The notes under the pieces were generated by a model. It saw only the letters and a list, made by a program, of their open reading frames with translations, was not told the DNA's origin and made no database searches. Made by a program: the position numbers and the translations under genes. Shown piece after piece: positions 23,755 through 35,966 of a DNA stretch of 64,000 nucleotides. Every line of letters begins with the position of its first letter. Within the stretch, counting starts at the first letter, position 1. Origin of the DNA: Agapanthus africanus (lineage: Eukaryota; Streptophyta; Magnoliopsida; Asparagales; Amaryllidaceae); the NCBI GenBank assembly GCA_030015575.1, contig CM057339.1, forward strand, positions 694,908,761-694,972,760, given 5' to 3'.

Positions 23755-25086
23755 TTAGGGGGGAAAGAACAGTGTCAAGCTATACAAGGCCTTACACAGG
23801 TCAAAAGTGAGCACCAACCATTCAAAAATCTTATCTCTGTAAAGCAGTGGCTGGTGAAAGAAGGTGTAGGGAAAAGAGAGAGAGAATACGCGAGACCGTA
23901 TTGGGAGAGAAGCAGGATACGGTCTCGGTATATCAGAAGAAGAAGATTGGCGGAAGGGAGTAAGAGGTGGAATACGAACTTGAGGGTGCAAATGGAGTAA
24001 ATAGATTAGCACAATTTGTGATGACCGACGTGTGAAAAGTGATTGTGCTAATATATTTACTCGCCGAGAAATTGGGTCGAATCCCTCAAGATTCGTAAGA
24101 AACCATGGGTACGCCGAACTTGGTAAACCAGACATATGAAATGTAAGTGATACGGGTTCTTGCAAGGTCGGAACGATGGAAAGGATAGAGGGAAGTGGTT
24201 GAGGAAGGGTATCGGTTAAGGGTTCAGGAGGGTGTACACAGTCAGTGGAAGGATTAGGATGAATTGGAAAATCAGACTCATCAATCAAAACTGGTTCATC
24301 CTCAAAACTATCCTCAATATTCTCCTCAAAATTTAGCACATCCATGCTCTTCTCTTCAAAGTCCAGACGCATATGGGGTTCGGGAAAAACATTTAATGAC
24401 TCGGGATGATGATTTGAAGAGACAAACTCAGCCAAATCTACGGGTTCATCATCCAAAATGTTCCCTGCGTCAATATCCTTAATCAAGTGAAAATCAAAAT
24501 ACTCTGACACCTCAACCAAAGCATGGAGATCAATCATTTCAAGTTCTAAAGTGGAGGTGTAGAGGTCAAAAGGTTTGGGATTGGTTTCACTTGGCAAGGT
24601 CCCTTCACAATCGGGTAAATCAAACACTACAAAGTCGCACAACTCATTAAACATTCTATCCTCAACTGATAATTCATTTGAGACACTTGATAGACTTTCA
24701 ACACAGGAGTTGTGGGATTCAATTTGTGGGGTGTAGGTTTGATTCGGAAAGGGGTATATCTCACTCTCTCCACTCAAATTCACAGCCTGTCCTACCGCCT
24801 GATCATACATTGAAAAAGTTGGAGCTAGTTGAAAACTAGCTACCGGGTCACTAGGTTGCATGAGGGCGGTCATGGACGCATTCAAATCCATCATCTGTTG
24901 GCTTGACGCTACCCTAAAATCTTCCAACGACTGTTCCAGACTAGACATAGGTTGTGAAGGGGTTTCAGTAAAAGATTCAAAGTTGTTTGGATACTGAAAA
25001 CTCCCAAAAGGCTGTGTAGGAGCAATGTCTAGGGAAGGTGTAAAAGTTGGGTAGGACTGGTAGGAATAAGAATCAAGTGATGACAC
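23755..25086 (-). pseudogene. H ORF: 443-aa acidic protein, 5'-truncated
   Basis: Open from the truncation junction to a stop at 23755; the first codon is GTG, so the real N terminus is missing. No reverse transcriptase, protease or integrase motif. The sequence is rich in Ser, Pro, Asp and Glu, with an acidic stretch in the middle. The last 30 residues, FHQPLLYRDKIFEWLVLTF and following, match the end of B's gag-protease ORF (34470-34546), and both are followed by the same 3' block. I infer the poorly conserved C-terminal region of an Athila-like gag-protease protein. Function unknown. Confidence 0.55.
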
Positions 25087-25088
25087 AT

Positions 25089-26437
25089 ATTCTTATATTG
25101 CCATCCTCTTTGTATCATCAACCATGATACTTTTCATGTATGTATGTATGCATGCACATCATCATGTACATATACATGCATGTATCCATAAGAAGAAAAG
25201 GATTTAAATAAATAATATAAAAGCCAATATTAAATCAACACTTGATTTAAAAAATTGGTCATATCTTATACGACCTGACTAATATTAAATGCCCGATTAA
25301 AATACAGTATCATATACTAGTATTTAATCGAGGCTCCGCACATATCTCATATGTGCACCACTTCGTTTCGCCAGAGCCGAGAAACTTCTATATGGGACTC
25401 TAAGACTCGTCAATACGCCAGCAGTAGATGATGATCATATCAAACACCTATAAGCCGCAAGCGGTCAGCTAAACATAACGGCCACCCGGGTATTGAGCGA
25501 TAAGAATAAGAACAAGCGAACCTGTCAAAACTCCTGTCAATCCATCCGGCAACACTAACCGTACAGTCCGGTCTCTTCGTCAGATATGCTGCATATCGAG
25601 TCTAGGGATGGAATCGTCGACCCCAATAACTCAATAAGTCATGCCGGTATATGGTCTATAACAGATCGAGAAACTTACTTATAACACTTATCAGTAATAT
25701 CTCAGCAGCCCTGGCCAGGGACTTCCCGTTATAGCCAATCGTGCACAGCACAACATCAACCCCCAATACCGGGAGAGACGAAACCCCTCCTATCGCTCAC
25801 TGCCTCCACATGCCTCGAGACTATACCCAAAATCCACCTGTTTGTACGACTCAGTAGAGCCACAGTAGGGTGGAGATCAAAGTACAGTGGGAGGACACAC
25901 AAGACTCTATGACGATCTCGGGTCTACAGACTAACCTGTACCAGTGTCACCTGAGAACTGCTATCCGACGTATGATATAATACCATATAGGAGTTCTCGG
26001 TGAGTCTGTTCAGTATACCCAGTCTCACTGAGCACCCGTATACTATCTTCGGTGTCAACACACCAGAAGGATATGGGATCATCCATCGCCCATCATATGG
26101 AACAAGAATAGTATACGCTAGTCTAAACTGGAATATCGATGCCCTGTCTCGATATACCTACGACTAGGAACATTTCAAGGATATGCTTATAAACTACAGA
26201 TGTCCCACTAGTATGATCCTCATCATAATGCCAGTAGTCAAGCCAATATCCTTTGGGCTTTATCAACATGCACCAAATGAATATAAACATGATCAAGTGA
26301 ACATATGATAAAGTAAAACCAGATAGCATACTATCATATCGAGCAAGACTGTCCCCGAATATATATATATATATATATATACATATCAGTACATACACTA
26401 TCTCATAATGGCCTCTAGGGCATACATATATCCAACA
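25089..26437 (-). repeat. 5' LTR of copia A, outer part
   Basis: Matches 14136-15496 at about 98%; ends CCAACA followed by duplication CATAT. Repeats the hairpin (25230-25250), the palindrome CCCTGGCCAGGG (25709-25720) and the TA run. No gene seen. Confidence 0.9.
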
Positions 26438-27070
26438 CATATAACCGACTAATATCATGTGTATTAATTTATCGAATCAACACTTGATTCGATAACCCGT
26501 CTATATCACATATACCCGGCCGATAACACAAATCACGAGAATAGAATACGGTATCACATACACGTATTAATCTCGATCCTGCACATATCACATATGTGCT
26601 CCTACTTCGTTTTGCCTGAGCCAGGAAACCACTGTGTAGGACTCTAAAGACTCGTCAATATGCCGGCAGTAGGTGATGATCATATCAAACACCCACAAGC
26701 CACAAGAGGTGTGCTAAACGTAATGGCCATCCAGGTATTGAGCGATCAGAAGATCAACAAGCAAGCCTGCTCATACTCCTGCGAATCCAATCAGTAACAC
26801 TACCGTATAGTCCGGTCTCTTCGTCAAATATGTTGCATATCTCGCCTAGGGGTGGTAAATGTCAGACCCCAATAGCTTGATAAGTCATGCCGATGTAAGG
26901 TCTATAACGGGCGAGAAACAACTGATAACACTTATCAGTAAATCTCATCTACCCTGGCCAGGGATTTCAGTTATGGCCAATCGAGCATAGCGCAACATCA
27001 ACCCCCAATACCGGGAGAGACGAATCCCCTCCTATCGCTCATTGCCTCTATGTGACTCGGGACTGTACCA
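26438..27070 (-). repeat. 5' LTR of copia I, middle part
   Basis: Continues I's LTR after A. Resembles D's LTR from 38525 to about 39126, with a perfect 12-bp-arm hairpin at 26469-26495 and CCCTGGCCAGGG at 26952-26963. Cut at 27070 where G's LTR starts; the remainder should lie beyond G, outside the window. TACCA (27066-27070) is G's expected target duplication. Confidence 0.75.
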
Positions 27071-27223
27071 TGTTTCCCCAATCAGAGCAAAGCTCTGTTC
27101 AAATTCCGAGATTTGAAATGAAGCAACGCTTCTGTTTTCCCCAATCAGAGCAAAACTCTGTTTTAAAATTCAAAACTCAAAAGTTGAAGCAACGCTTCAT
27201 ATCCAGCGCTTTGCGCTGCGCGC

Positions 27224-27370
27224 CACGTGTCAAAAACGGGCGCGCTAGCACAGTTGCGCTGCGCTCTGTGCTGCGCGCCACGTGTCAAACACGGATGCGC
27301 TAGCGCAGTTGCGCTGCGCGCCACGTGTCAAACACGGGTGCGCTAGCGCAGTTGAGCTGCACGCCACGTG
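27224..27370 (+). promoter_or_regulatory. Four CCACGTGTC boxes upstream of G's TATA
   Basis: CACGTG at 27224, 27279, 27322 and 27365 (spacing 55, 43, 43 bp), each within GCCACGTGTC between GCGC words. CACGTGTC is the known ABRE/G-box core bound by bZIP and bHLH factors; binding here is inferred. Confidence 0.6.
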
Positions 27371-27633
27371 TCGAACGTAGGTGCGCTAGCGCAAGGTGCG
27401 TCAGCGGTGGAATTAAAAATCCCCCACCGTTAGATCAAAAGATCTACTAATAATAAATTATTAATTAATCAGAACTAAAATTCTGTTATGGAAAGATCTT
27501 TCCAATCTTAATAAAACAAGAAGATTATCTTCTGTAAAACAGAAGCCTTGGGATCAAAGATCCAACGGTGGGAAATATTCCCAAATCAATCAGAGAAAGA
27601 TCTCTTAAAACTGATTCAACAAATCGATTGGCC

Positions 27634-27644
27634 CTATATAAAGG
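27634..27644 (+). promoter_or_regulatory. TATA box of G LTR
   Basis: CTATATAAAGG, followed about 30 bp on by a purine-rich leader. Counterpart of F's minus-strand TATA at 52605-52616. Confidence 0.7.
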
Positions 27645-28029
27645 CCCCAAGACTTCAAGAGAGACATAGAGAAAACCCTCTGCAAACTTTGAGAAAACTC
27701 AAAGAGAAAGATAGGCAAACCTTTAGAAAAAGAAGATCATTTCTTCATCTTCAAGGTAAAGAACTAGTTCTTGAACCACAGAGATGAAATCATCTCGTAA
27801 AAAGAAGAACCATCTTCTAAAAAGATCATAGATCTACAAAAGATCAAGGTCTTTGATAATAAGAAAAAAAGATCAAAAGATCTAATTATAAAAAAACTAA
27901 AAGAAGTATTTTACTTCATTCACAGATCTTTGATCTATAAAGGCAGAGCCCTTTTATAAAACAAAAACTTTTGTTCTTGAATCTTGAGGCAAAGCCTCCT
28001 TTAAGAAGAACATAAATTTATTCTTTGAT

Positions 28030-28380
28030 CTTGAAAGTTCCTTGCACTCACGAATTGCGCCTTTGCGCTCATTGGACCAGCGCTCAGCACCAAAACCTTC
28101 CACGTGTCAACCAAAGACACAATCTGCGCTTTGCGCTTCTGAAACAGCGCATTGCGCTCATAGGCTGGCGCTCAGCGCCAAGCACGCCACTTGTCACTCA
28201 CTGGTGCGCCAACAGACTAGCGCAAAGCGCTCATAAATTAAAAGAGCAATGCGCCAATGAACTAGCGCTTAGCGCTAAACGCGACACGTGTCCTCTTCGT
28301 GTGCGCTACCTGATAGAAGCGCAATGCGCTCTTTAACTGGCGCAAAGCGCCTGGCGCACCACATGGCGCATTGTCAGAAC
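28030..28380. repeat. GCGC palindromic-word array in G LTR
   Basis: About ten words such as GCGCTTTGCGC, AGCGCATTGCGCT, TGGCGCTCAGCGCCA, AGCGCTTAGCGCT and GCGCAAAGCGC, roughly 35 bp apart. F has AGTGTT-AACACT words at the equivalent place (51368-51664). Confidence 0.75.
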
Positions 28381-28679
28381 ACAATTTGTTCTGATGAAGA
28401 CAAAAGATGTCAGAACCCAATGCTTAGCATTATTAAACGGGCCGAGCCCAAATAAAGACTTAATAGCCAGAACAAAAAAAAATGTTGAACATTTTTGTTG
28501 GACGTAGCCCAATTCTGGCCATAAGTCCTCAAATTATCTTGAACTGAGCACATCTGCTCTTTCAACCAACTCATCCTGGTTCAAAGGTACATCTCTTCAC
28601 TCCTTTGATATTTGTCGTTGTAATTCCTCAACGTCTTCAAAGAGGTGACAGGTCCCGACAACCACACATTTCACAGACT

Positions 28680-29060
28680 ATGACGTCTTTAAACTGGACT
28701 GTGGGGTCCTTAAACTCATGGACTATGATGTCCCTAACCTCGACCGTGATGTCTTTAAACTAACGCTGGACTGTGGGGTCCTAAAACCCATGGACTATGG
28801 TGTCCTTAACCTTGACCGTGATGTCTTTAAACTAACGCTGGACCAGGGGGGTCCTTAAACCCATGGACTATGATGTCCTTAACCTCGACCGTGATGCCTT
28901 TAAACTAACAGGCGACTGTGAGGTCCTTAAACTCACGGACTATGATGTCCTTAACCTCTACCGCGATGTCTTTAAAATAACAATGGACCGAGATGTCCTT
29001 AAACTAACAATGGACCGTGATGTCTTTAAACTAATCGACCGCAATGTCCCTAAACTAAAC
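28680..29060 (-). repeat. 72-bp-type repeats in G LTR
   Basis: Degenerate copies of the repeat arrayed in F at 56768-57485, with short words such as GGACTGTGGGGTCC. The ORF at 28863-29093 reads DYDVLNLDRDAFKLT in this strand-sense, as F's array does. Confidence 0.75.
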
Positions 29061-29588
29061 AATATAGCCCAATTGCTCTCTTGTTGGATCTAAACGATCC
29101 CGTTAAGTTGATAAAACTGCACATTTAATATGACATTTTTCCGACTATTTCTATATAATAAACGGTGTTTATTATAATATATGATACATATGAGGGTTTA
29201 TCTGTAAAAATACTTTTTTCATGTGTTTATATATTATAATTAACATTTGGTAGGAAAAAGTAAGCATATATTATCCTTGTAACATTTGGCCCAATTAAAT
29301 ATGCTTACCTTATTAAATACCTTCGACCAATTCTTAATATTTAAGTTAATATCTCAATATAATAAACTCTACTAAATATTATTTGTTGAGATATTGTGCA
29401 GAATTTGCAGGGCTGAAATCAAGGAAATCAAAGTTGGCAAAACAAACCTACCTATTAAGAAAGTAAACTAAAGAAATCAATTCTGGCAGTGACGTAGAAA
29501 AGATTTTCAGTTTCCAGAGATTCAAAAGATCACCACGTGTCACTAGAAGAAGCCACAAGAAATTTAAGGCCAAGATCCCACCATAAGG

Positions 29589-29634
29589 ACGCGGATCCGT
29601 GGTCAAACCCATCCAACGGCCGCGGTTCCGCCGC
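29589..29634 (+). other. GC-rich hairpin in B 5' LTR
   Basis: GCGGATCCGTGGTC faces GGCCGCGGTTCCGC; differences between arms are mostly G-U compatible. In the 3' LTR (36470-36517) the left arm is the perfect palindrome CCGCGGATCCGCGG. Confidence 0.75.
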
Positions 29635-29723
29635 ACTTTAAGGGAGTTGGGATTCTGGATTTTTTTGGTTAGAATCGTAACAACTAGTTTCCAAATTAGG
29701 AAGCTAAGGTTCTGGCTCTGGGA

Positions 29724-29732
29724 CTATAAATA
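29724..29732 (+). promoter_or_regulatory. TATA box of B 5' LTR
   Basis: CTATAAATA; same at 36606-36614 in the 3' LTR. Confidence 0.75.
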
Positions 29733-30612
29733 AGGACCGAGAGCCTCTTGGAAAAATCATCAAGTCGACGAGATCACGAAGTCCAAGACAGCTAATGCAT
29801 CCAGGCTGATCATCAACTGTTCGTCTACCTCCTTGGAAGAGATCGAGAAGCAAACTAGTCTTTGTAATCATTTTCTAAGGAATCAAAGTGTAATGAATAT
29901 TGTTGATTAAAAAAGGTAGCTTTCTTTTTCCTGTTCTATTTCTTTGTAGTTTAATTATGCATTTTCTCTCCATCTCTTTTTCTCCCAACATGCGCGAGTA
30001 ATTCTCCGCTTGTTAGGGTTCGTAAGATTAGGATAGGCTAATGGATGATGAACATCCCTAAACCCTTTTTAAGTCCTATAAAGTTTATGAACTTTATCAA
30101 AAGAATCATTAACATCCTAATCGGCCGCGCTAACAATTCTTTGTTAGTTCCGACCGCGATTAGAGATTAGATTAATGATTGTTTTGGTAAAGGCTAGATA
30201 TGAACGGAGTTCCGTGTCGAGATAAGGGTTATGAGTAGGAACCCTTTTTCCCTCCAGAAACCCTAATCTACATGCATCACCGTCGTTCTAGTTTTAAATC
30301 TATTAAAGGATAAAAAGTGTAACTTTTAATTAATCGTCCATAACTACTAAATCCTAACGAACCCTACAAGCCCCCTTATTATATTAACTACATCCTTAAA
30401 TAATGTAGATCTATATTCTGCATTAGTGCTTAACGTAGATCTAGAAACCATTCCACAAAATTCTTTATTCCTCCTCTCTTTTTCAACACATCTAAAGTAA
30501 GAGTAAAATGTTCCACGTTTCCCAAAGGACGACCCGTACTCACCTCGGTCTAGCTACACGCGACACCGTTCTGATTGCGGTTAACTACAAACACTTTTTC
30601 GAACCAATCAAA

Positions 30613-30630
30613 TGGCGCCGTTGCCAGGGA
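30613..30630 (+). other. Primer-binding site of B (Asp tRNA type)
   Basis: TGGCGCCGTTGCCAGGGA two bases after the LTR, one base from the site usual in Athila elements. Confidence 0.9.
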
Positions 30631-31591
30631 TACGTGCGTAATTTTTTATTCTTACTATTTGTGTTGAATTCTTATTCGATCCATATCATAATAAAACAAA
30701 ACTGCAAATTGCATATTTAACGATTTGTGTGTGAATTTTTGCAAGGAGATCTGGAGTCGCAGACTTGAGGAAGCAGGAGACAAAGACATTCTTAGAGATC
30801 TAGAGGAGTACAGGTGGCCAAAGAAAAATTTTCATCACCTGATCCCTCTACTTCGCGGCGGAACCGCGGCATTAAGGACCTTTAGGCGGGGGAAACGCGG
30901 CGTAACTAAGGAGTTAGGGTTACAAACTTCTCTGGTAAGATTCTCAACTCTTTCTCTCTCCTCTAAAATCCAATAAAATCTATTTTCTGCAGGATTCTTT
31001 GCAAAATAGCGCCGCTCAAAAATCTTTTTGCAAAACTTTTGTGATTGGTTTTGTTTTGCATATTTTAATACGGACTTTAAGGGGCAAAGACCAAATCCAG
31101 ATTAGGTGGGGATTTCATCACCCTTCCTTAGCCCCACAAATCACAAACCAAGCATCTGCATCAACCCTACATTAGTTTAAAAAATATCTAGACCAGACTC
31201 TAAGGACTGTCGCACTCATTAAGGACAGAGGAAGGTCATGGGTAATCTATCGCTTATCCGCATTACTTTTGTGGTGCCTAGGCAAGTGTGTCTAAGGCAA
31301 GGGGTTTACTTAATTAGGCCCGCTATTTTCGGTGATTCGTATAGCGGATACCTCCCACTTACCTGGCACTTACCTGGCCACAAGAGTAGTAAAGAGGTGG
31401 TAGAGGATTGATCCTACGACTTGTCCTTTGGAAGTCTAGGAGCGGTCTAGAGACTGGACCTAGGTAACCTTAGTTCTAGTTCTAGGTTTATTTGTGCATT
31501 ATTGTGTGATTTTTCTTAAGTCCCACTTTTTCAAAATAGACCAATTTTAAATCACACACACGCTGCCACTTGCACTAAACCCGCTTAGTGC
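30631..31591 (+). other. Leader of B
   Basis: About 1 kb without a supported gene. At 30853-30903 two GC-rich units (CGCGGCGGAACCGCGGC and GGCGGGGGAAACGCGGC) repeat the motif of the LTR hairpin; pairing between them is only partial. Confidence 0.7.
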
Positions 31592-34549
31592 TTGCTCGAC
31601 TGGACACGGGATTCTAGTGCCCGTCTTGTCCGCGTTCCTGCTATCGACACCGAAGTCGGTACTTCTTCATCTGCTTTTCCCCCACCACACACCTCGACCG
31701 AGATGGACGGTACTCCATCAGATTATAATACCACGCTGCCACCGCCCATAGGTGTGCAGAATCCACCTCGCATCTCTCTCCAGGAGAGATGCTATCCTAT
31801 CTGTGGTCCCCTTCCTACTTGTCTATCCATTCCACCAGCTAATGGGGATAATTTTGAAATTAAACCCCACTACATCAATCTGCTGCCCAAATTTCACGGG
31901 CTTGAGTCGTAAGACGCGTACGTTTTCATCACCAAATTCGAAAATGTATGCGCAATGATGGGTACTTCACAATTGATTGTGGATGCTATGCGCTTACGTC
32001 TTCTCCCATTCACACTGTGCGACTTGGAAGAAAAATGGCTTTATAATACTTCCGCACACTCTATCACTAACTGGGATGAATTCGTAATTGCATTTCTTAA
32101 GAAGTTTTACCCAAACCATAAGACTGCCCGTGTTAGGAGCGAGATCAACCAGTTCACCCTGCTTCCCAATGAACCATTTTGGAAGTGCTTTGAACGTTTC
32201 AAAGATCTGCTTGTCCAATGTCGTCATCATGGAATCAATAGATGGGATTTATGCCGAATTATATATGAAGGCATTAATTCAACGACAAATCAGATGCTTG
32301 AAACAATGTGTCAATGCAATTTCATGTCTAAAGATGACGGTGAAGCTTAGAAGTATCTGGAAGACCTCGCTGAAAACACTTTGCAGTGGGAAAGCGTAAG
32401 ACCACTTTCACCTAGGGGAGGTATTCACCAGCTCGATGTTTCCATCGCAGTGAAAGTCGAAATGGCAGCGATGCAGAAGAAACTCGACGCTATTGAGAAC
32501 AAGTTCTCATCTTTCTCCCTAAATCAGGTCACGCTTCCCAAGACCGTCTGTGGTTGCTGTTCGGATCCTTCACACTTAACGGAAGAATGTCCTATGAATG
32601 TACTGTTTCAAGGTCACGAGCAAACTAATGCTGCTTTTCAGCAGCGACCTAGAAATGATCCTTATTCTTCCACGTACAATCAAGGATGGAGGAATCATCC
32701 TAACTTTACTTGGAACCAAAACCAACAAAGCAATTATCAAAGACCTCCTCTACAGCAACCACAACCACAAAATCAGCTCCCCTTTCAGTCACAAAATTTT
32801 CAAAATCCGGCCAACACTTCTACACCACAAGTGGTCGGTACTGATAACTCCTCACTCGCACAAACTTTGGATTTGTTCATGAAACATTCCATGCAATTGT
32901 CGGCTGAGATGAAGTCTTCTATTGATACCCTAACGAAAAACTCCGCCTCCCATGGTGAGAGTATTAAATCAATAGAAAACCAAATTGCACAGTTGAACGC
33001 CGCAATGAGTGCGAGAGAGAAAGGGAAACTCCCATCTCAACCCATACCTAATCCTGGTCACTTACAAAGTTATAATATGAGTGCCGTTACTACGTTGAGA
33101 TCGAGAAAAGTGCTGAATAACCGAGTGGGTGAGCAATGTGATGATGTTAGTGACACCAATGATACCCCAGCTTCTTCTTCTTCCCCTAATTCGTTTAGTC
33201 TCCCACCTTCATCCGAGCCTATTCTCCGTTTTCCCCAAAGCTCGAACCCTTCGACCATTTCCTCGAATCTACCTAAAACAATCCCCACTCCAATTCTGGG
33301 ATCCACTCCATCCCCACAATCCTCTCCAATGTTGGACCAAACCCTTATTGATAAAGCACCTTATCCAAACAGGTTAAGGGGCAACAGACCAAGTCCACAA
33401 ATGGAGAAGATTGCGGAAATTTTTAAGCAAGTTAACATAAACATTCCTCTCCTAGATGCTATTCAACAAGTTCCGTCATATGAGAAAATCCTAAAGGACT
33501 TGTGCACTAGGAAGAGAAAAGTTCAAGTACCTAAAAAAGTTTTCCTTGCGAGTAATGTGAGCACTGCTTTTACACAACAACTACCCAAGAAACAAAAGGA
33601 CCCCGGAAGTCCTACAATTTCTATTTCTATTGGGGGTAAAAATATCAATCGTGCTCTACTAGATTTACGTGCTAGTGTTAACTTGCTTCCGTATTCTGTT
33701 TATGAGCAATTAGGGATCGGAGAGTTAAAACCTGCGCATTGCACTCTTCAGATGGCTGATCGATCTATCACCCAACCTAGGAGTGAGCTAGAGGATGTGT
33801 TAGTCAAAATCGGGGAATTTATATTTCCTGTGGACTTTATCGTTATTGATACACAACCTGTGGCAAACCCACGCAATCAAATTCCGGTGATACTCGGTCG
33901 ACCCTTTTTGGCCACTTCCAACGCTGTAATCAATTGTAGAAACGGCTCTATGGCCCTATCCTTTGGAAAGAAGTCAATTGAGCTTAACATTTACAAGTTG
34001 GCAAGTGAACCCTCCGAAGCCTATGCTTATGTGTGTTCTGTCGAATTAATGGATGTCGACAGCAGCGAATTTGATCAACCTTATAATTCTGACTCTTTTT
34101 ATATGTTATTTCTTGACAAGGACTCTTCCACCGAGTTGTCCGGGTCAACATCTAACGCTGATGAGGATCTTTTTATAGAGTCTGACGATCACCCCATTTT
34201 TTCTGATGACATTATTCTTCGGGGTATCGACGAAAGCTTTGAGGAAATTTTAGCTGATGAACTCGCATTTTTACAAGACACGGGTGTTGAGATGAATCAA
34301 CTCCAAGACAAAGAAATTGAACCTCCACCCCTTCTTCTGGACAATCATTATAATGCGACTAATCCATCATCACTATCACTGTGTCGTCTCTCTAAATTGA
34401 GACGCAATCCTTTTCCATTACACCTCTTATCACCTCCCCACTTCTTCACGTCGAAAGGTGACATGTTCTTCCACCAACCTTGGTGCTTCATCGATAAATT
34501 TTTTGAATGGTTGGTGTTGACCTTCGGTCTTTGCAAAGCTTGGCATTGA
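31592..34549 (+). pseudogene. B gag-protease polyprotein, two in-frame stops
   Basis: One frame with TAA at 31910-31912 and TAG at 32348-32350. The first ATG in frame is at 31703; 31592 is a TTG. A retrotransposon gag domain lies around 31955-32340 (motifs WDEFVIAFLKKFYPNHKTA and FKDLLVQCRHHG). In the last open part (from 32381) there is a zinc knuckle CX2CX4HX4C (C57-C70), a Gln/Asn/Pro-rich linker, and an Athila-type aspartic protease around residue 428 followed by the ILGRPFLAT motif. The active-site triplet reads D-L-R where D-L-G is usual, so activity is doubtful. The C-terminal 200 residues are acidic and end in FFEWLVLTFGLCKAWH, shared with H. No RT, RNase H or integrase follows. Confidence 0.85.
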
Positions 34550-35966
34550 CCAATAACCTTGACCCCCTCGTGTGATTTTAAAAGATTAACATAGTTTAAC
34601 TCAAGTTTGAGGGAGGGGATATTTTAGCTCTTGAAAGAAAATGATTTTTACAAAATTGTGAGCCAAAAATAAGTTTGGGAGAGGATTTTCACTTTCATAT
34701 ATTCTTACCCCCATTAATAATTTCCTCCCAAGTCTACAGGTTTTTGAGCTTAACGGATGACATCAGTGAGGACACTGCTGTAAACAGGTTTGGGGGAGGT
34801 TTGTGCTTATTTACACATCAATTTGCATCATACTTTGCATAAGCACAACATTTTCAAAAATTTTAAAAAATAAAATAAAATTTTATAACAAAAGAGTAGA
34901 AAGTGAAAAATTATATATGAAAGATACGAATAGTTTAAGAAAACCAAGAAAATTAGAAGTTTTCTTAAACGAACTAGTAATAAGTAGTTATGAGCTGTTG
35001 TCCCAAAGGTTAGTAAGATGAAGGAAGTCACTAATCTGAAGATGAAAATAAGTCTGAAAAACAGTTTCTATTCTGGAAGCCAAACATCTGAATGTTGATA
35101 CCCTACTATATGCACTTACACATGTCTTGAAACTCGGGATAGTAGAGGATACCTTGAAATGCTCTTGTCTAAAAGCCAAAGTATGAAGGAAATAAAAAAA
35201 ATGAAAATGAGGAAAATATAAAAATGGTGAAAAGAAAAATGAACACTGGTTTTGTTATCGCCAAGGCAATAATAAAAAAATATAACGAGGGTGCTTCATC
35301 ACCTAGTGCCTTAGACCAACTGGTTTGGGAGTCACTGCTAAGCCTTAGGTGGTGCAAGACGAGGAAATTACTATCACCTAATCAGCAAACACATAAGTAA
35401 TCGGTCGGTTAGTATCTCAAGAAATATTAACGATCGCATGAAAATGTGTGAGCAAATCCATAAATATTCATCAAATTAAAAAGTACTGAGGTAGATGGAC
35501 AAGAGTATGATAGCTTGAATTGAATTCTCCGAGTGTAGGGATGTCCATTACACACACGTAATGTTATATGATCGATGTTTGGATGAAAGGTAGGAATGAA
35601 GAATAAAGATGATGTTTTATTGAGAGATGATGTGATTTCTAACATTTTTCATGACTATTAAGATAGGGCTCATAACAACTGAAAAGCTAGTGTAGTTGGA
35701 AACTCTTATTTTCAAAGTCTTTCTTTTATGGTTCTTATCTTTATATGTAAATTTCACCATCTCTCTTTTATTATAGGATTTTGTGGGTGTAATCCGCTGA
35801 AAACCCTCAGGAGACAACACTCCTCCTACTAGGGACACCTAGAGGTTTAACGGCTTGTTGCACGTGCTCAGTGCAATCGTGTTTGCCTACGAAAGTGTGC
35901 TTAGTTTTCTCCTTTCTTTTTTCTCCTTGTCTTGAATAAACTAGTTTGCTCGGGACGATCAAAGAT
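34550..35966 (+). other. 3' untranslated region of B
   Basis: No supported gene. Several GGGAGGGG or TTTGGGGGAGG purine tracts (near 34605, 34670, 34785), then the block shared with H at 35781-35900. Confidence 0.7.
35781..35900 (+). other. Conserved 3' block shared by B and H
   Basis: Counterpart of 22202-22319; begins GTGGGTGTAATCCGCTGAAA and covers the segment up to GAAAGTGTG. Confidence 0.8.

Larger units (their letters stand above)
21647..25088 (-). mobile_element. H: truncated Athila-like fragment with palindromic end
   Basis: Lies inside A's 5' LTR. On the minus strand it reads ORF (23755-25086), 3' untranslated region, polypurine tract AAGTTTGGGGGTATT (22134-22148 region), then LTR start TGTTCATAG at 22133. 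After 239 bp the LTR folds back on itself. Shares with B the polypurine tract, a conserved 3' block and the ORF's C terminus. No target duplication; about 690 bp of target was lost and the 5' half of H is absent, so capture by end joining is inferred. Confidence 0.75.
13428..26437 (-). mobile_element. A: full-length Ty1/copia element, Tork-like
   Basis: Order on the minus strand: 5' LTR (21631-21646 plus 25089-26437, split by H), primer site (21618-21630), leader, gag-pol (19437 to 15541), polypurine tract, 3' LTR (13428-15496). Flanked by CATAT on both sides (13423-13427 and 26438-26442), so it inserted by integrase into I's LTR. The 5' and 3' LTR pieces differ at roughly 22 of about 1,340 positions by hand count, which suggests a fairly young insertion. 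Confidence 0.92.
27071..29112 (+). repeat. G 5' LTR, first part
   Basis: Starts TGTTTCCCC, like F's LTR start TGTTTCCTG. Order: palindromic words and ACGTG boxes, TATA box, transcribed part with purine-rich hairpin words, GCGC palindromes, 72-bp-type repeats. Short ORFs at 27052, 27548 and 28025 are repeat-driven and have no known domain. Ends in TTGAT (29108-29112), B's target duplication. Confidence 0.75.
29113..30610 (+). repeat. 5' LTR of B, first 12 bp lost
   Basis: Aligns with 35994-37492. The 3' LTR starts TGTTCAGTTGAT but here the host's AAGTTGAT runs straight into AAAACTGC, so 12 bp between two AGTTGAT copies appear deleted. Holds TATA, the GC hairpin and U5 end CCAATCA. Confidence 0.85.

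Noticed and set aside
25087..26437. Solo LTR separate from copia A
   Set aside because: It shares A's outer duplication CATAT and completes A's 5' LTR after H is removed.
34060..34549. Envelope-like gene at the end of B's ORF
   Set aside because: No signal peptide or membrane segment; the region is acidic and in frame with gag-protease.
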